From Streptomyces sp. NBC_01260 (GTDB lineage Bacteria > Actinomycetota > Actinomycetes > Streptomycetales > Streptomycetaceae), in contig NZ_CP108464.1 in NCBI RefSeq assembly GCF_036226405.1, positions 1,054,001 through 1,118,000 of the forward strand: a stretch of 64,000 nt of DNA, read 5' to 3'. Positions within the stretch are counted from its first letter, which is position 1. Every line of letters starts with the position of its first letter. The notes beneath the pieces were generated by a model. That model made no database searches. It had not been told where the DNA came from and was given only the letters and a program-made list of their open reading frames with translations. Shown one piece after another: positions 57,373-64,000 of the stretch. The translations under genes and the position numbers were made by a program.

Positions 57373-57478
57373 AGGCCGAGCGCGAGTGGCGCGCTGCCTA
57401 CCGAGCGTTCGCGCGATTCAGAACGCCTTTGAGCCATGCGCGGCTCATATCAGACCCGACGCCCCTCCTCGGAGACAC

Positions 57479-57619
57479 GAGCTACGACTCCAACCCCTGC
57501 TCCACCACGTCAGACGCCCCGCAGTCCGCCGGCACCGCCGCACCGAACTCCACGACGCCTTCATCTCCCTCGCCTGCAGCCTCATCTGCTGGCGACGCCT
57601 CAAGAAAACCCGTCCGTGA
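57479..57619 (+). pseudogene. IS5-type transposase C-terminal remnant
   Basis: RRHRRTELHDAFISLACSLI then CWRRLKKTRP and stop: the closing helix of Streptomyces IS5-like transposases. The DDE catalytic part is gone. Confidence 0.6.
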
Positions 57620-57660
57620 TCGTGGTGCGAGCTCCATGGGAGTAGGCGGATGCAAAGCAA

Positions 57661-57693
57661 GTGCCCCGCACCAGATGTTCGGGTGCGGGGCAC
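57661..57693 (-). terminator. Terminator of the secreted repeat protein gene
   Basis: Perfect 12-bp stem (GTGCCCCGCACC) with a nine-base loop, 55 bases beyond the stop of the 57748-60024 gene. Confidence 0.85.
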
Positions 57694-57747
57694 GAGATGA
57701 GTAGCCGTGAGGCAGAGCTCCCTGACCGTCAGGGTTCCTGCTGGCCG

Positions 57748-60024
57748 TCAGAGTTGCTTCAGGCTGTCCGTTCCGTCCTGGCCATAGGACTTCTTGTGCG
57801 GAGGCTTCTTGTGCGGGGGCTTGTGGTGCGGGGGCTTGTGGTGCGGGGGCCGCGCGTTGCTGAGGGTGATGGTGACCGTTGCCGGCTCGCTGGCGATCTG
57901 GTTGCCCTGCGGGTCGGTTCCCGCCGCGACCGCGACGTTGGTGACGGCGCAGCCCTTGCCGCTGCCGCCTGCCCTGGTCTTCTTGCACGCGTTGGCGTCA
58001 GCCTGGCTGATCGTGTACGTACCGTGGCAGGTCGTACTGGCACCGGGTGCCAGCGTGGTCGCGTCACAGGTGACGTTGGCGACCCGGTCGTCGCTGACCA
58101 GCACGTCGTGCAGGGCGGTGCTGCCGGTGTTGGTGACGGTGTAGGAGTACTGCACCTTCGTCCCGACCTTGTACGGGCCGGGCGTGATGACCCGCTTCTT
58201 CAGCTTGATGTGCGGCGCGCCGACCGGGAGCGTCAGCTGCGTCTGGGGAGAGGTGATCGTCTGCCCGTCCGCGGTACCGGCCGCCGTGGCGGTGTTGGTG
58301 ACGGAGCCGGCCGTACCGTCGGCAGCGGTGATCGTGTACGTGCCGCTGCACGTGGTGCTGTCGCCCGGGCTCTCTGCCGGAGCCAGGGTGGTCGAGTCAC
58401 AGGTGATGCCGTCGACGTGATCGTCGATCACGTGGACGTCGGTCAGCTCCGCGCCACCGGTGTTACTGACGTCGTAGGTGAAGGTGACTGTCTGGCCGAC
58501 CGAGTAGGGGCCCGGTGTCTGCGCCTTCTTCTCCACGGTGATGCCGGCCGGCCGTTCGATCGGCACGCTCTGGGAGGACGGTGGTGAGGTGACGGTCTGG
58601 CCGTTCGAGGTGCCCGTCGCGGTGGCCGTGTTGTCGATGGAACCGTGGGTCACGTCGGCGGCCGTCACGGTGTAGGTGGCGGTGCAGGTGACCGTGTGAC
58701 CGCTCGCGAGCGTGGTCGTGGGGCACGAGACCGGGCCGACCTTGGGGTCGGTGACGGCGAGACCGGTGATGTTGGTCGTCCCGGAGTTGGTGACCACGAA
58801 GTCGTAGGGCACCTGTGATCCGGCCACCAGATCACCGGGCAACGGCTGCCTGACCTGCTTGACGAGGTTCAGCTGCGGAAGGGGCTGGTTGCTGGAGACG
58901 ACCACGTTGCGAATGAGGTGGACGTCGGTGAACCCGCCCGTGGAGCCGGCGAATCCGAACTTGTAGGTGGGGGGCACGGGCTGCGGAGCGGGCGTGCTGA
59001 GCACCTCGTGTGAGCCGGTGCCGTCGTTGAAGTCGACCGACACGGTGAGCACCGGGCTCGGTGACGGAGTGAGCTCCACATGGACCCGCCGACGCGAGGG
59101 TTCGAGGGCGGCCTCGGCCTGGGCCGGGGTGGCCCCGGGGGGCAGCGCGGTCAGCGGCCCCTGCAACTGTCCGGGAAGCGTGGACGGCCACGGCCCGGTA
59201 GTGGTGAAGTTGCTGGTGGTCGCGGTCAGGAAGCAGTAGCCCTCGGTCCCGTCGCCGGGGCCGCGCACCGTGACCATGTTGGCGCCGGGACCGGGGACGC
59301 GGAACCCTGTCCCTGCCGGCGAGCGGGTGGCGCAGCCGTTGCCACGGTGCTCCCAGTCGCCGAAGTAGTTCCCGAGGACATCGAGGCCCACGCCCAGGTA
59401 GCCACGGTCCACGCCGGGCAGAAACGTGGCGGTGGGGTCGTCGTCGGGAAGCTTCTGCGCATAGCCGAGGCTCCCGCCGAAGGCGCCCGGGTGGGTCAGC
59501 GCACCGTCGCCGTTCACGAGGAAGAACGAGATGCCGTCGGCGGGGTGGGCCGGGGTCGTACTGCCGTACTGCCACTGGTCGAACGTCACGTCGATGCCCT
59601 GGTTGGCGGGCAGCGCGTTGTTGTAGAGGACGGCCCCGGACTGGTCGTTGGACGCGTCCGTCAGCCGGAGGTATCCGTGCGGTGCACCGTTGGGAGGCGG
59701 CACCGGGCCCACGCCTTCGGGGCAGCCACCCAGCGGGTGATCCCCCGGGCCGGGCAGGGCAGCGGCCGGCGCGCCGGTGAGGCAGGCCGACCCCACACCC
59801 GTGAAGTCCGGAGCCGTGGCCTGCGTGAACGTCTCATTGACCAGCGGCGAGCCCGCGGCACGGGGCTGAGCCTGCGCGCCGACGTCCAGCGCCAGGAAAG
59901 CCCCCGTGCTGACGACAAGGGCCATGGCCCCTGCTGCCAGTCGGGCAGTGCGTGCACGCGGCGCGCGCTGTCTGGGCGAGGCGGGATGCGATCTGGGGTA
60001 CATGCCCACATACGTAGCAGTCAC
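57748..60024 (-). CDS. Secreted lectin-like/DUF11-type repeat protein with basic His/Pro tail
   Basis: 758 residues (first start GTG; an ATG seven codons later is possible). A signal peptide (LAAGAMALVVSTGAFLALDV) is followed at ~60-360 by an L-type-lectin-like beta-sandwich (LTDASNDQSGAVLYNNALPA, ADGISFFLVNGDG, GGSLGYAQ, GYLGVGLDVLGNYFGDW). Three ~115-residue conserved-repeat (DUF11/DUF7507-like) domains follow, each with VT(Y/F)T.. VTNTG and a C-x(n)-C pair (T.TCxxTTLAPG…TCxGTYT). The end is PPHHKPPHHK and PPHKKPPHKK, a positively charged tail that could bind wall polymers. A cell-surface adhesin-like protein; no sortase motif. Confidence 0.85.
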   Translation of the reverse strand: MTATYVGMYPRSHPASPRQRAPRARTARLAAGAMALVVSTGAFLALDVGAQAQPRAAGSPLVNETFTQATAPDFTGVGSACLTGAPAAALPGPGDHPLGGCPEGVGPVPPPNGAPHGYLRLTDASNDQSGAVLYNNALPANQGIDVTFDQWQYGSTTPAHPADGISFFLVNGDGALTHPGAFGGSLGYAQKLPDDDPTATFLPGVDRGYLGVGLDVLGNYFGDWEHRGNGCATRSPAGTGFRVPGPGANMVTVRGPGDGTEGYCFLTATTSNFTTTGPWPSTLPGQLQGPLTALPPGATPAQAEAALEPSRRRVHVELTPSPSPVLTVSVDFNDGTGSHEVLSTPAPQPVPPTYKFGFAGSTGGFTDVHLIRNVVVSSNQPLPQLNLVKQVRQPLPGDLVAGSQVPYDFVVTNSGTTNITGLAVTDPKVGPVSCPTTTLASGHTVTCTATYTVTAADVTHGSIDNTATATGTSNGQTVTSPPSSQSVPIERPAGITVEKKAQTPGPYSVGQTVTFTYDVSNTGGAELTDVHVIDDHVDGITCDSTTLAPAESPGDSTTCSGTYTITAADGTAGSVTNTATAAGTADGQTITSPQTQLTLPVGAPHIKLKKRVITPGPYKVGTKVQYSYTVTNTGSTALHDVLVSDDRVANVTCDATTLAPGASTTCHGTYTISQADANACKKTRAGGSGKGCAVTNVAVAAGTDPQGNQIASEPATVTITLSNARPPHHKPPHHKPPHKKPPHKKSYGQDGTDSLKQL

Positions 60025-60420
60025 GCCCAGTAGTCCGCCGTCGGCATAACGTGACGCGCTTCCAATGGTCGTGGCCGCTTACCTGACCGGCGTAGTCGTC
60101 AGACGAACTTACCGAAACGTCCTGGTTGACCGCGTCGGGTGCGAGAAGTCGGCCGCCGGGGCGGTGGCACAACCGGCCGTGATCGTGGACGACGACTTGC
60201 GGGCGCCGATCGGACCACAGCCGGCCCGGCGGCCGGAGAGGACGCCGGTCCGGGCCACGACGACCACGTGCAGCCACCCGTCGGCCGCGGCATGCCCGTC
60301 AGCCACCCGCTCCACGCCCCCGCTCCGCCATACCGAGAAGAGCCAGGTCACCCCGTACGACCTGATCCGTCACACCAGCCCCAGCGAGGTGACGCCGCGT
60401 CAAAGCGGCGAGGGCCCACG
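60025..60420. other. Gene-free region upstream of the peptide cluster
   Basis: About 400 bases in which all frames are short and compositionally shadow-like. I see no gene. It includes the promoter side of the secreted repeat protein gene. Confidence 0.45.
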
Positions 60421-60442
60421 CGAAACGTTAGCGAAACGTTAG
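60421..60442 (+). promoter_or_regulatory. Tandem 11-bp repeat with AACGTT cores
   Basis: CGAAACGTTAG occurs twice back to back, so two AACGTT palindromes lie exactly 11 bases apart, on one face of the helix, ~117 bases before the peptide start. A GTTAGGAGG follows. A hairpin CCCCC-GGT-GGGGG (60476-60488) lies further down the leader. Likely operator and leader of the RiPP-like operon. Confidence 0.5.
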
Positions 60443-60559
60443 GAGGACGTAAGCGTCAGCTGAAATGGTGCTGATCCCCCGGTGGGGGAAGACAGCCTCT
60501 TTCGATTATGGCACGGGCGCGATTCCGGTCTCGCCCGTAATCCAGGAAATGGAGTAGTC

Positions 60560-60643
60560 ATGAAGAAGATCAAGGCACTTGTGAGGAAGTTCAAGAAGGA
60601 CGAGGACCTCGCCAACCACGCGTGGGTTCTGCACGTCATCTAA
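60560..60643 (+). CDS. Candidate RiPP precursor peptide (27 residues)
   Basis: ATG with GGAG five bases ahead, a strong site. The peptide starts with a Lys/Arg-rich helix (MKKIKALVRKFKK), continues DEDLANH and ends in the hydrophobic/aromatic AWVLHVI before TAA. The size, basic leader, acidic hinge and aromatic C-terminal core are those of precursors processed by cytochrome P450s, especially atropopeptide-type ones; Trp and His in the core are possible crosslink sites. The next gene downstream is a P450, then a JmjC-type oxygenase. Too short for standard gene finders. Its role as precursor is inference. Confidence 0.75.
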   Translation: MKKIKALVRKFKKDEDLANHAWVLHVI

Positions 60644-60864
60644 TTCACCTTTCGTTGGCGGGGGGAAGCGACCATGTCGTTTCCCCCCGCCAACGCTTGG
60701 GTGTATCTCCGGTTTTCGCGGTCCGTGGCGGCCGAGACCGTATCAGGTCCTGCCGCAGGCCGGGCCGCGGCACAACGCACGGTCCCGCCCGCTCAATGTC
60801 TGGAATTCTCCGCCCGCCGCGGGGAACCCATTTAATTGCCATTTTCAATGGAGGCGCGATTCTC

Positions 60865-61920
60865 GTGGAAGAAGCGGCACCGGCGGAAGTTCGCGGCCAT
60901 TCCATCGTGTACGCCCCGCGGATTCAGGACCTGCTGGCCAGGGAAGAGAAAGTGTTCCGGATCGACGCGACCACGGTCGGCGTCTCCGACTGCGACCTGA
61001 TGGCCGAAGTCGTCGCGGCGCGCCCTGTCCTGTCAACGGAGCGCTCGGTCTACAAGCCCGCGGCGGGAGTCGAGATTCCCCATGACAGCGCGACACGGAC
61101 GATCCGTGCTCTGGGGCAGGACGTCATGGAGGGCATCCGCACTCCGCCGCCCCCGGCGCGAGGGCTGAACGGCGCCTGGCCCTACGCGGCCACCTCCTAC
61201 CTGCGCCAGTGGCTCTTCGCGTCCGACCCCCTGCCGGTCTCCCTGTTGTCGAAACGTCGCGTCACGCGCTCCCACACGCTCTCTCGGATCGTCGACCGTG
61301 CCATCACCGTCTGGCCGGAGCACGGAGGCGGGCACGAGCGCACCGCGCTGGCCGAGCAGATCCGCAGCGCTTCCGACACCCAAGAGCGCAGGCAGGCCAT
61401 CGCCATGTACCGGCGAGCGACAGCCACCCTCTGCGACGGCGTGGCCGCACTGGCCGGCAACGCACTGTGGCTCCTGGGGCCGGCGCGGGAACAAGAGGAA
61501 GCCCGCGGCGACCTCACTGCCGTTCTGTGGGAGACGCTGCGGCTGCTCCCGCCCGCGTGGATGCTGTACCGGACGGGCGGGGAGGCGTACACCGGACTGC
61601 ACCCCGAGATCCGCCCCGAGGACAACGTCGCGCTCTTCCCCCTCTTGATGCATCGTCACCCGGGTTACTGGTCCGATCCGATGGAGTTCCGGCCCGAGCG
61701 GTGGGCCGGGGTGGCGGATCCCGAGAAGACGCCCGCGTTCATGCCGTTCGGGTTCGACGGTGCCCGCTGCTGGGCCAAGCACCTGGTTGTACCCCTGGCC
61801 GAACGCCTGCTGACCGTCGCTTTCGACAACCGGCTCGTCATTCGCGGCCTGCAGCAGGAGACCCACGTCCCCCTGCGCTCCCTGCTCTCCGTGCGGTTCG
61901 ACGCGGAAACCGGGGCATGA
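60865..61920 (+). CDS. Divergent cytochrome P450, likely peptide-modifying
   Basis: 351 residues from GTG at 60865 (GGAGG ten bases ahead; ATG at 60796 possible). K-helix E223-T-L-R226 and a heme loop PFGFDGARCWAKH with Cys302. The loop differs from the usual FxxGxxxC: Asp stands where the conserved Gly is. The I-helix region (TLCDGVAALAGNALWLL) lacks the common (A/G)Gx(D/E)T acid-alcohol pair. Both fit P450s that couple aromatic residues in peptides rather than hydroxylate. The ~222-base gap after the peptide leaves room for a weak terminator, and the stop overlaps a small ORF. Confidence 0.85.
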   Translation: MEEAAPAEVRGHSIVYAPRIQDLLAREEKVFRIDATTVGVSDCDLMAEVVAARPVLSTERSVYKPAAGVEIPHDSATRTIRALGQDVMEGIRTPPPPARGLNGAWPYAATSYLRQWLFASDPLPVSLLSKRRVTRSHTLSRIVDRAITVWPEHGGGHERTALAEQIRSASDTQERRQAIAMYRRATATLCDGVAALAGNALWLLGPAREQEEARGDLTAVLWETLRLLPPAWMLYRTGGEAYTGLHPEIRPEDNVALFPLLMHRHPGYWSDPMEFRPERWAGVADPEKTPAFMPFGFDGARCWAKHLVVPLAERLLTVAFDNRLVIRGLQQETHVPLRSLLSVRFDAETGA

Positions 61921-62060
61921 CCCGGCGCGACGTCCTGGCGCCGCCCACAGATGCCGGCAAGGGCAACGCGGCCACCGCGCAGGACCGCTCCCGCCGGGGA
62001 GCCCGCACCCGCCCTCGTTCCGGACGGACGCCGCCGGCCCGCGAGTACCGAACACCCTGA
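61917..62060 (+). CDS. Small basic ORF coupled to the P450
   Basis: 47 residues (MTRRDVLAPPTDAGKGN…), ATG overlapping the P450 stop by four bases. Rich in Arg, Pro, Ala; no recognised domain. It could be a genuine small protein or simply GC-rich spacer with a chance start. Confidence 0.3.
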   Translation: MTRRDVLAPPTDAGKGNAATAQDRSRRGARTRPRSGRTPPAREYRTP

Positions 62061-62076
62061 CACCACGGGAAACGCC

Positions 62077-63084
62077 ATGGAATCGCCCACGCTGGCCGAC
62101 TGGGTCGGCGACGTCAAGAGTTTCACCAGCCACCAGTGGCAGCGCGAGCCCGCGGTCTTCACGCCGCAGACACTCGCCTCGCCGTTCGACCTCGACGAGT
62201 TGGACGCCGCCTTCGACTCAGGGCTGCTGCGCACGCCCTACCTGGAGATGGTCCGCTCCAACAAGGTCACCGTCCCGGCCGATGCGTACACCACGTCCCG
62301 CGTGGTGAACGGCACAACGCACCACGGCTTCGCCGACCGCGCGAAGGTCGTCGCACTCCTGCGCGCCGGGGCGACGCTGCTGCTGCGACATGTCGACCAG
62401 TGGCACCGCCCCACGGGCGACCTGGTGACGCGGCTGTCCGGGGAACTCGACCGGCGCGTGGAGGCGTTCTTCTTCGTCACACCCGCTGACGGTCAGGGCC
62501 TCGCAATACACCGTGACGACGCCGACGTGTTCGCCCTCCAAGTGGCCGGACGCAAGACCTGGTACGTCCACGGCGCGCCGACGACGGCGGACTGGTCGTT
62601 GGGCGAGCTGCCGGACGACGAGCACTCGCCCCAACTCCTGCACAGCGTCCTCGAGCCCGGCAACGTGCTCTATATCCCGCGGGGCTTCGCCCACCGCGCG
62701 GTGGGCGAAGCCGGACTCTCCGCCCACCTGTCGCTGACGATCCGCGACCTCTCCCTGCAGGACCTGCGGACAGCCCTGGAACGGTGCTTGACCGATGGGC
62801 TGGACGTCCCTGCGCGCCCGCTGGGGGAAGCCGCGATCGCAGACGCCTGCGCCACACTGCTCAGCCATGTCCGGGCGAAGCTCGCCACGGTCGAACCAGG
62901 GGACCTGCGACTCGCCGCGCGGGCAGCACAGGCACGGCAACAGGTCCAGGCGACACGGGCGGAGACATTCGCCGGGACGGCCCGGGACTGGGAGGCCGGC
63001 GCACTCGGCGCCAAGCGCGCCGGACTGGCGTCCGTCGTACGCACATGGCGCAGACTGCGCGACGCGGCACGCACCGCGGACTGA
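62077..63084 (+). CDS. JmjC/cupin-type 2-oxoglutarate Fe(II) oxygenase (RoxA-like)
   Basis: 335 residues from ATG at 62077. The double-stranded beta-helix core has H145-R-D147 (HxD) in LAIHRDDADVFALQVAGRKT, and the distal His206 in YIPRGFAHRAV, completing the iron triad; LSLTIRDL follows. The C-terminal ~110 residues are helical, as in the winged-helix end of RoxA/MINA-type enzymes, which hydroxylate His or Arg of proteins. Next to a His-containing peptide core, hydroxylation of the peptide is a reasonable guess. Confidence 0.85.
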   Translation: MESPTLADWVGDVKSFTSHQWQREPAVFTPQTLASPFDLDELDAAFDSGLLRTPYLEMVRSNKVTVPADAYTTSRVVNGTTHHGFADRAKVVALLRAGATLLLRHVDQWHRPTGDLVTRLSGELDRRVEAFFFVTPADGQGLAIHRDDADVFALQVAGRKTWYVHGAPTTADWSLGELPDDEHSPQLLHSVLEPGNVLYIPRGFAHRAVGEAGLSAHLSLTIRDLSLQDLRTALERCLTDGLDVPARPLGEAAIADACATLLSHVRAKLATVEPGDLRLAARAAQARQQVQATRAETFAGTARDWEAGALGAKRAGLASVVRTWRRLRDAARTAD

Positions 63085-63194
63085 CGCGAAGCCACGACGT
63101 TCGGGCCGTTGTCGGCTCGTCCGTTGTCCTTCACGTGCAGCCACCCGCCGCGCGCCTACCTGCGACGCCACGGAATTCGCTGCACCATCCCGGA

Positions 63195-63292
63195 CTAAGG
63201 GCGTGCCGGTAAACAACTTGCTGTCGAACACCCTGCTTGAGCAGCGGTGTCAAGGGCTACAACACGCAAGTTAATGCTCTGCACGCCCTTAG
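63195..63292. mobile_element. 98-bp MITE-like element
   Basis: Perfect 12-bp ends CTAAGGGCGTGC and GCACGCCCTTAG, with an inner AACTTGC/GCAAGTT pair. Each end includes a TA, so it can be read as 9-10-bp terminal repeats flanked by a duplicated TA target, as in IS630/Tc1-type elements and some IS5-type. No coding capacity. Confidence 0.6.
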
Positions 63293-63430
63293 ATGATCGA
63301 TTCCAAGGGGTCAGTGGCTGCAGGCACTGAGTGAGCGAAGATCGGGTTGTCGGTCTGGTCGTTACGCCACATGACGGCCCGCAGCGCGAGAATTCGCTGC
63401 CGGACGCGGGCGATAGCGCCGCCGGGTGCA
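63289..63430 (-). pseudogene. Transposase C-terminal remnant
   Basis: Reads AIARVRQRILALRAVMWRND then QTDNPIFAHSVPA, ending in TAA formed inside the MITE-like right repeat. VRQRILAL..A..W.ND/H is the closing helix of several Streptomyces transposase families (IS982/IS5-like). The rest is missing. Confidence 0.5.
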
Positions 63431-63526
63431 CGTCCTCAGCCGATGCCCCCGCCGAATCGCGCCGCCGGCACCTTGGACCGATCACCTTTTGACCTCAACC
63501 GCGCTTGAGCCAGCACCGTGGTTCAC

Positions 63527-63929
63527 ATGAACACGGAATCCACGGCGCACGCCGCAGACGTCGAAGCCATCGGACAGGTCGTAGCCACCGTCGAGCACTC
63601 ACAGCAGCACAAGAACCCCGATGAGTTCCTTGCCCTCTTCCACCCCGACGCGGTCTGGACGACGGGCGGCGGCAAGGTTCTCATAGGGCTCGGCGCGATC
63701 TCGGAGTTCACCCGCAAGGTCCTCCCGGCGACGAACTGGGACGGCAAGGTCACCTACGAGGTGGTCCACGTGTTCTTCATTCGCCCGGACGTCGCGGCGG
63801 TCAAGGTTCGGCAGCTCTACCTGGCCCCGGGCGACGAGAGAGGGGGCTCCGCTGTACGTGATGTCCAAGCATGATGACGGCCGCTGGTTGCTGACCGCCT
63901 GCCAGAACACGGAGGTCGCCGCCGACTGA
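63527..63929 (+). pseudogene. SgcJ/EcaC-type NTF2-like protein, frameshifted
   Basis: MNTESTAHAADVEAIGQVVA, FLALFHPDAVWTTGGGKVL and VKVRQLYLAPGDE are the SnoaL/SgcJ-like fold; a one-base shift near 63835 restores PLYVMSKHDDGRWLLTAC and QNTEVAAD with a stop at 63927, the normal end of this family (~130 residues). As given, the frame stops early at 63872. Either a recent lesion or a sequence error. Confidence 0.75.
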
Positions 63930-64000
63930 TCGATTTCAGGGACCGGCTGCACGCATGGGGCGAGGGCGTCCAACGTCAGTGTGTGAAGACAGAGCTGGAC

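Overview
The window is high-GC actinobacterial DNA and almost certainly comes from a Streptomyces chromosome. Several gene sets point that way: a conservon (cvnA-B-C-D plus a P450), DUF6278 and DUF6243 proteins, a gluABCD glutamate importer, a mycoredoxin-type glutaredoxin and a bacterial sesquiterpene synthase. Housekeeping or widely shared Streptomyces genes alternate with accessory blocks full of broken genes and transposon debris, which suggests a variable part of the chromosome rather than its conserved core.

Layout. Bases 2-10291 hold the 3' part of one giant multidomain gene (lethal-factor-like zincin, Cys-containing and OTU-like segments, a long array of beta-rich modules, C-terminal coiled coil), converging on a membrane-anchored ricin-B lectin gene. 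Bases 11.66-12.33 kb are a graveyard with the tail of cas1e and a frameshifted cas2e. Next come murJ, the gluABCD operon, a DUF6278 gene, a chloramphenicol-type exporter, glutaredoxin, exonuclease III, an MBL hydrolase and a fused pcaL (14.6-23.1 kb). A broken tyrosine integrase precedes the conservon at 24.2-28.5 kb. The conservon P450 has ExxW in place of ExxR and converges on a terpene synthase. Bases 29.6-32.4 kb are IS debris with a DinB gene and a phosphotransferase gene.

Bases 32.7-38.3 kb carry a redox system: ferric-reductase-like flavocytochrome, FMN-binding protein and ApbE flavinyltransferase, divergent from an OmpR-type two-component system, with five 11-bp-phased repeats between them. 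Bases 38.7-47.3 kb are a metal/metalloid block: NmtR/CzrA-like ArsR, a P1B-4 (cobalt-type) ATPase, a CysK-like enzyme and MFS pair, a second ArsR, an ArsP-like permease, a methyltransferase whose tail looks like arsenate reductase, and an ArsN-like acetyltransferase. Bases 48.0-51.7 kb encode a secreted discoidin/metallophosphoesterase, an MFS protein and a beta-propeller protein in one operon. LysR and its divergent NAD(P)-dependent oxidoreductase share a perfect 25-bp palindrome. Bases 54.5-57.6 kb are mostly pseudogenes, followed by a secreted lectin/repeat protein.

The strongest candidate for an undescribed system is at 60.4-63.1 kb: a 27-residue peptide gene (basic leader, core AWVLHVI), a divergent cytochrome P450, a small coupled ORF and a JmjC/cupin-type oxygenase. 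This is the gene logic of P450-crosslinked RiPPs (biarylitide and atropopeptide types), with a core and an oxygenase partner I do not recognise from characterised pathways. The window ends in a MITE-like element, a transposase tail and a frameshifted SgcJ-like gene.
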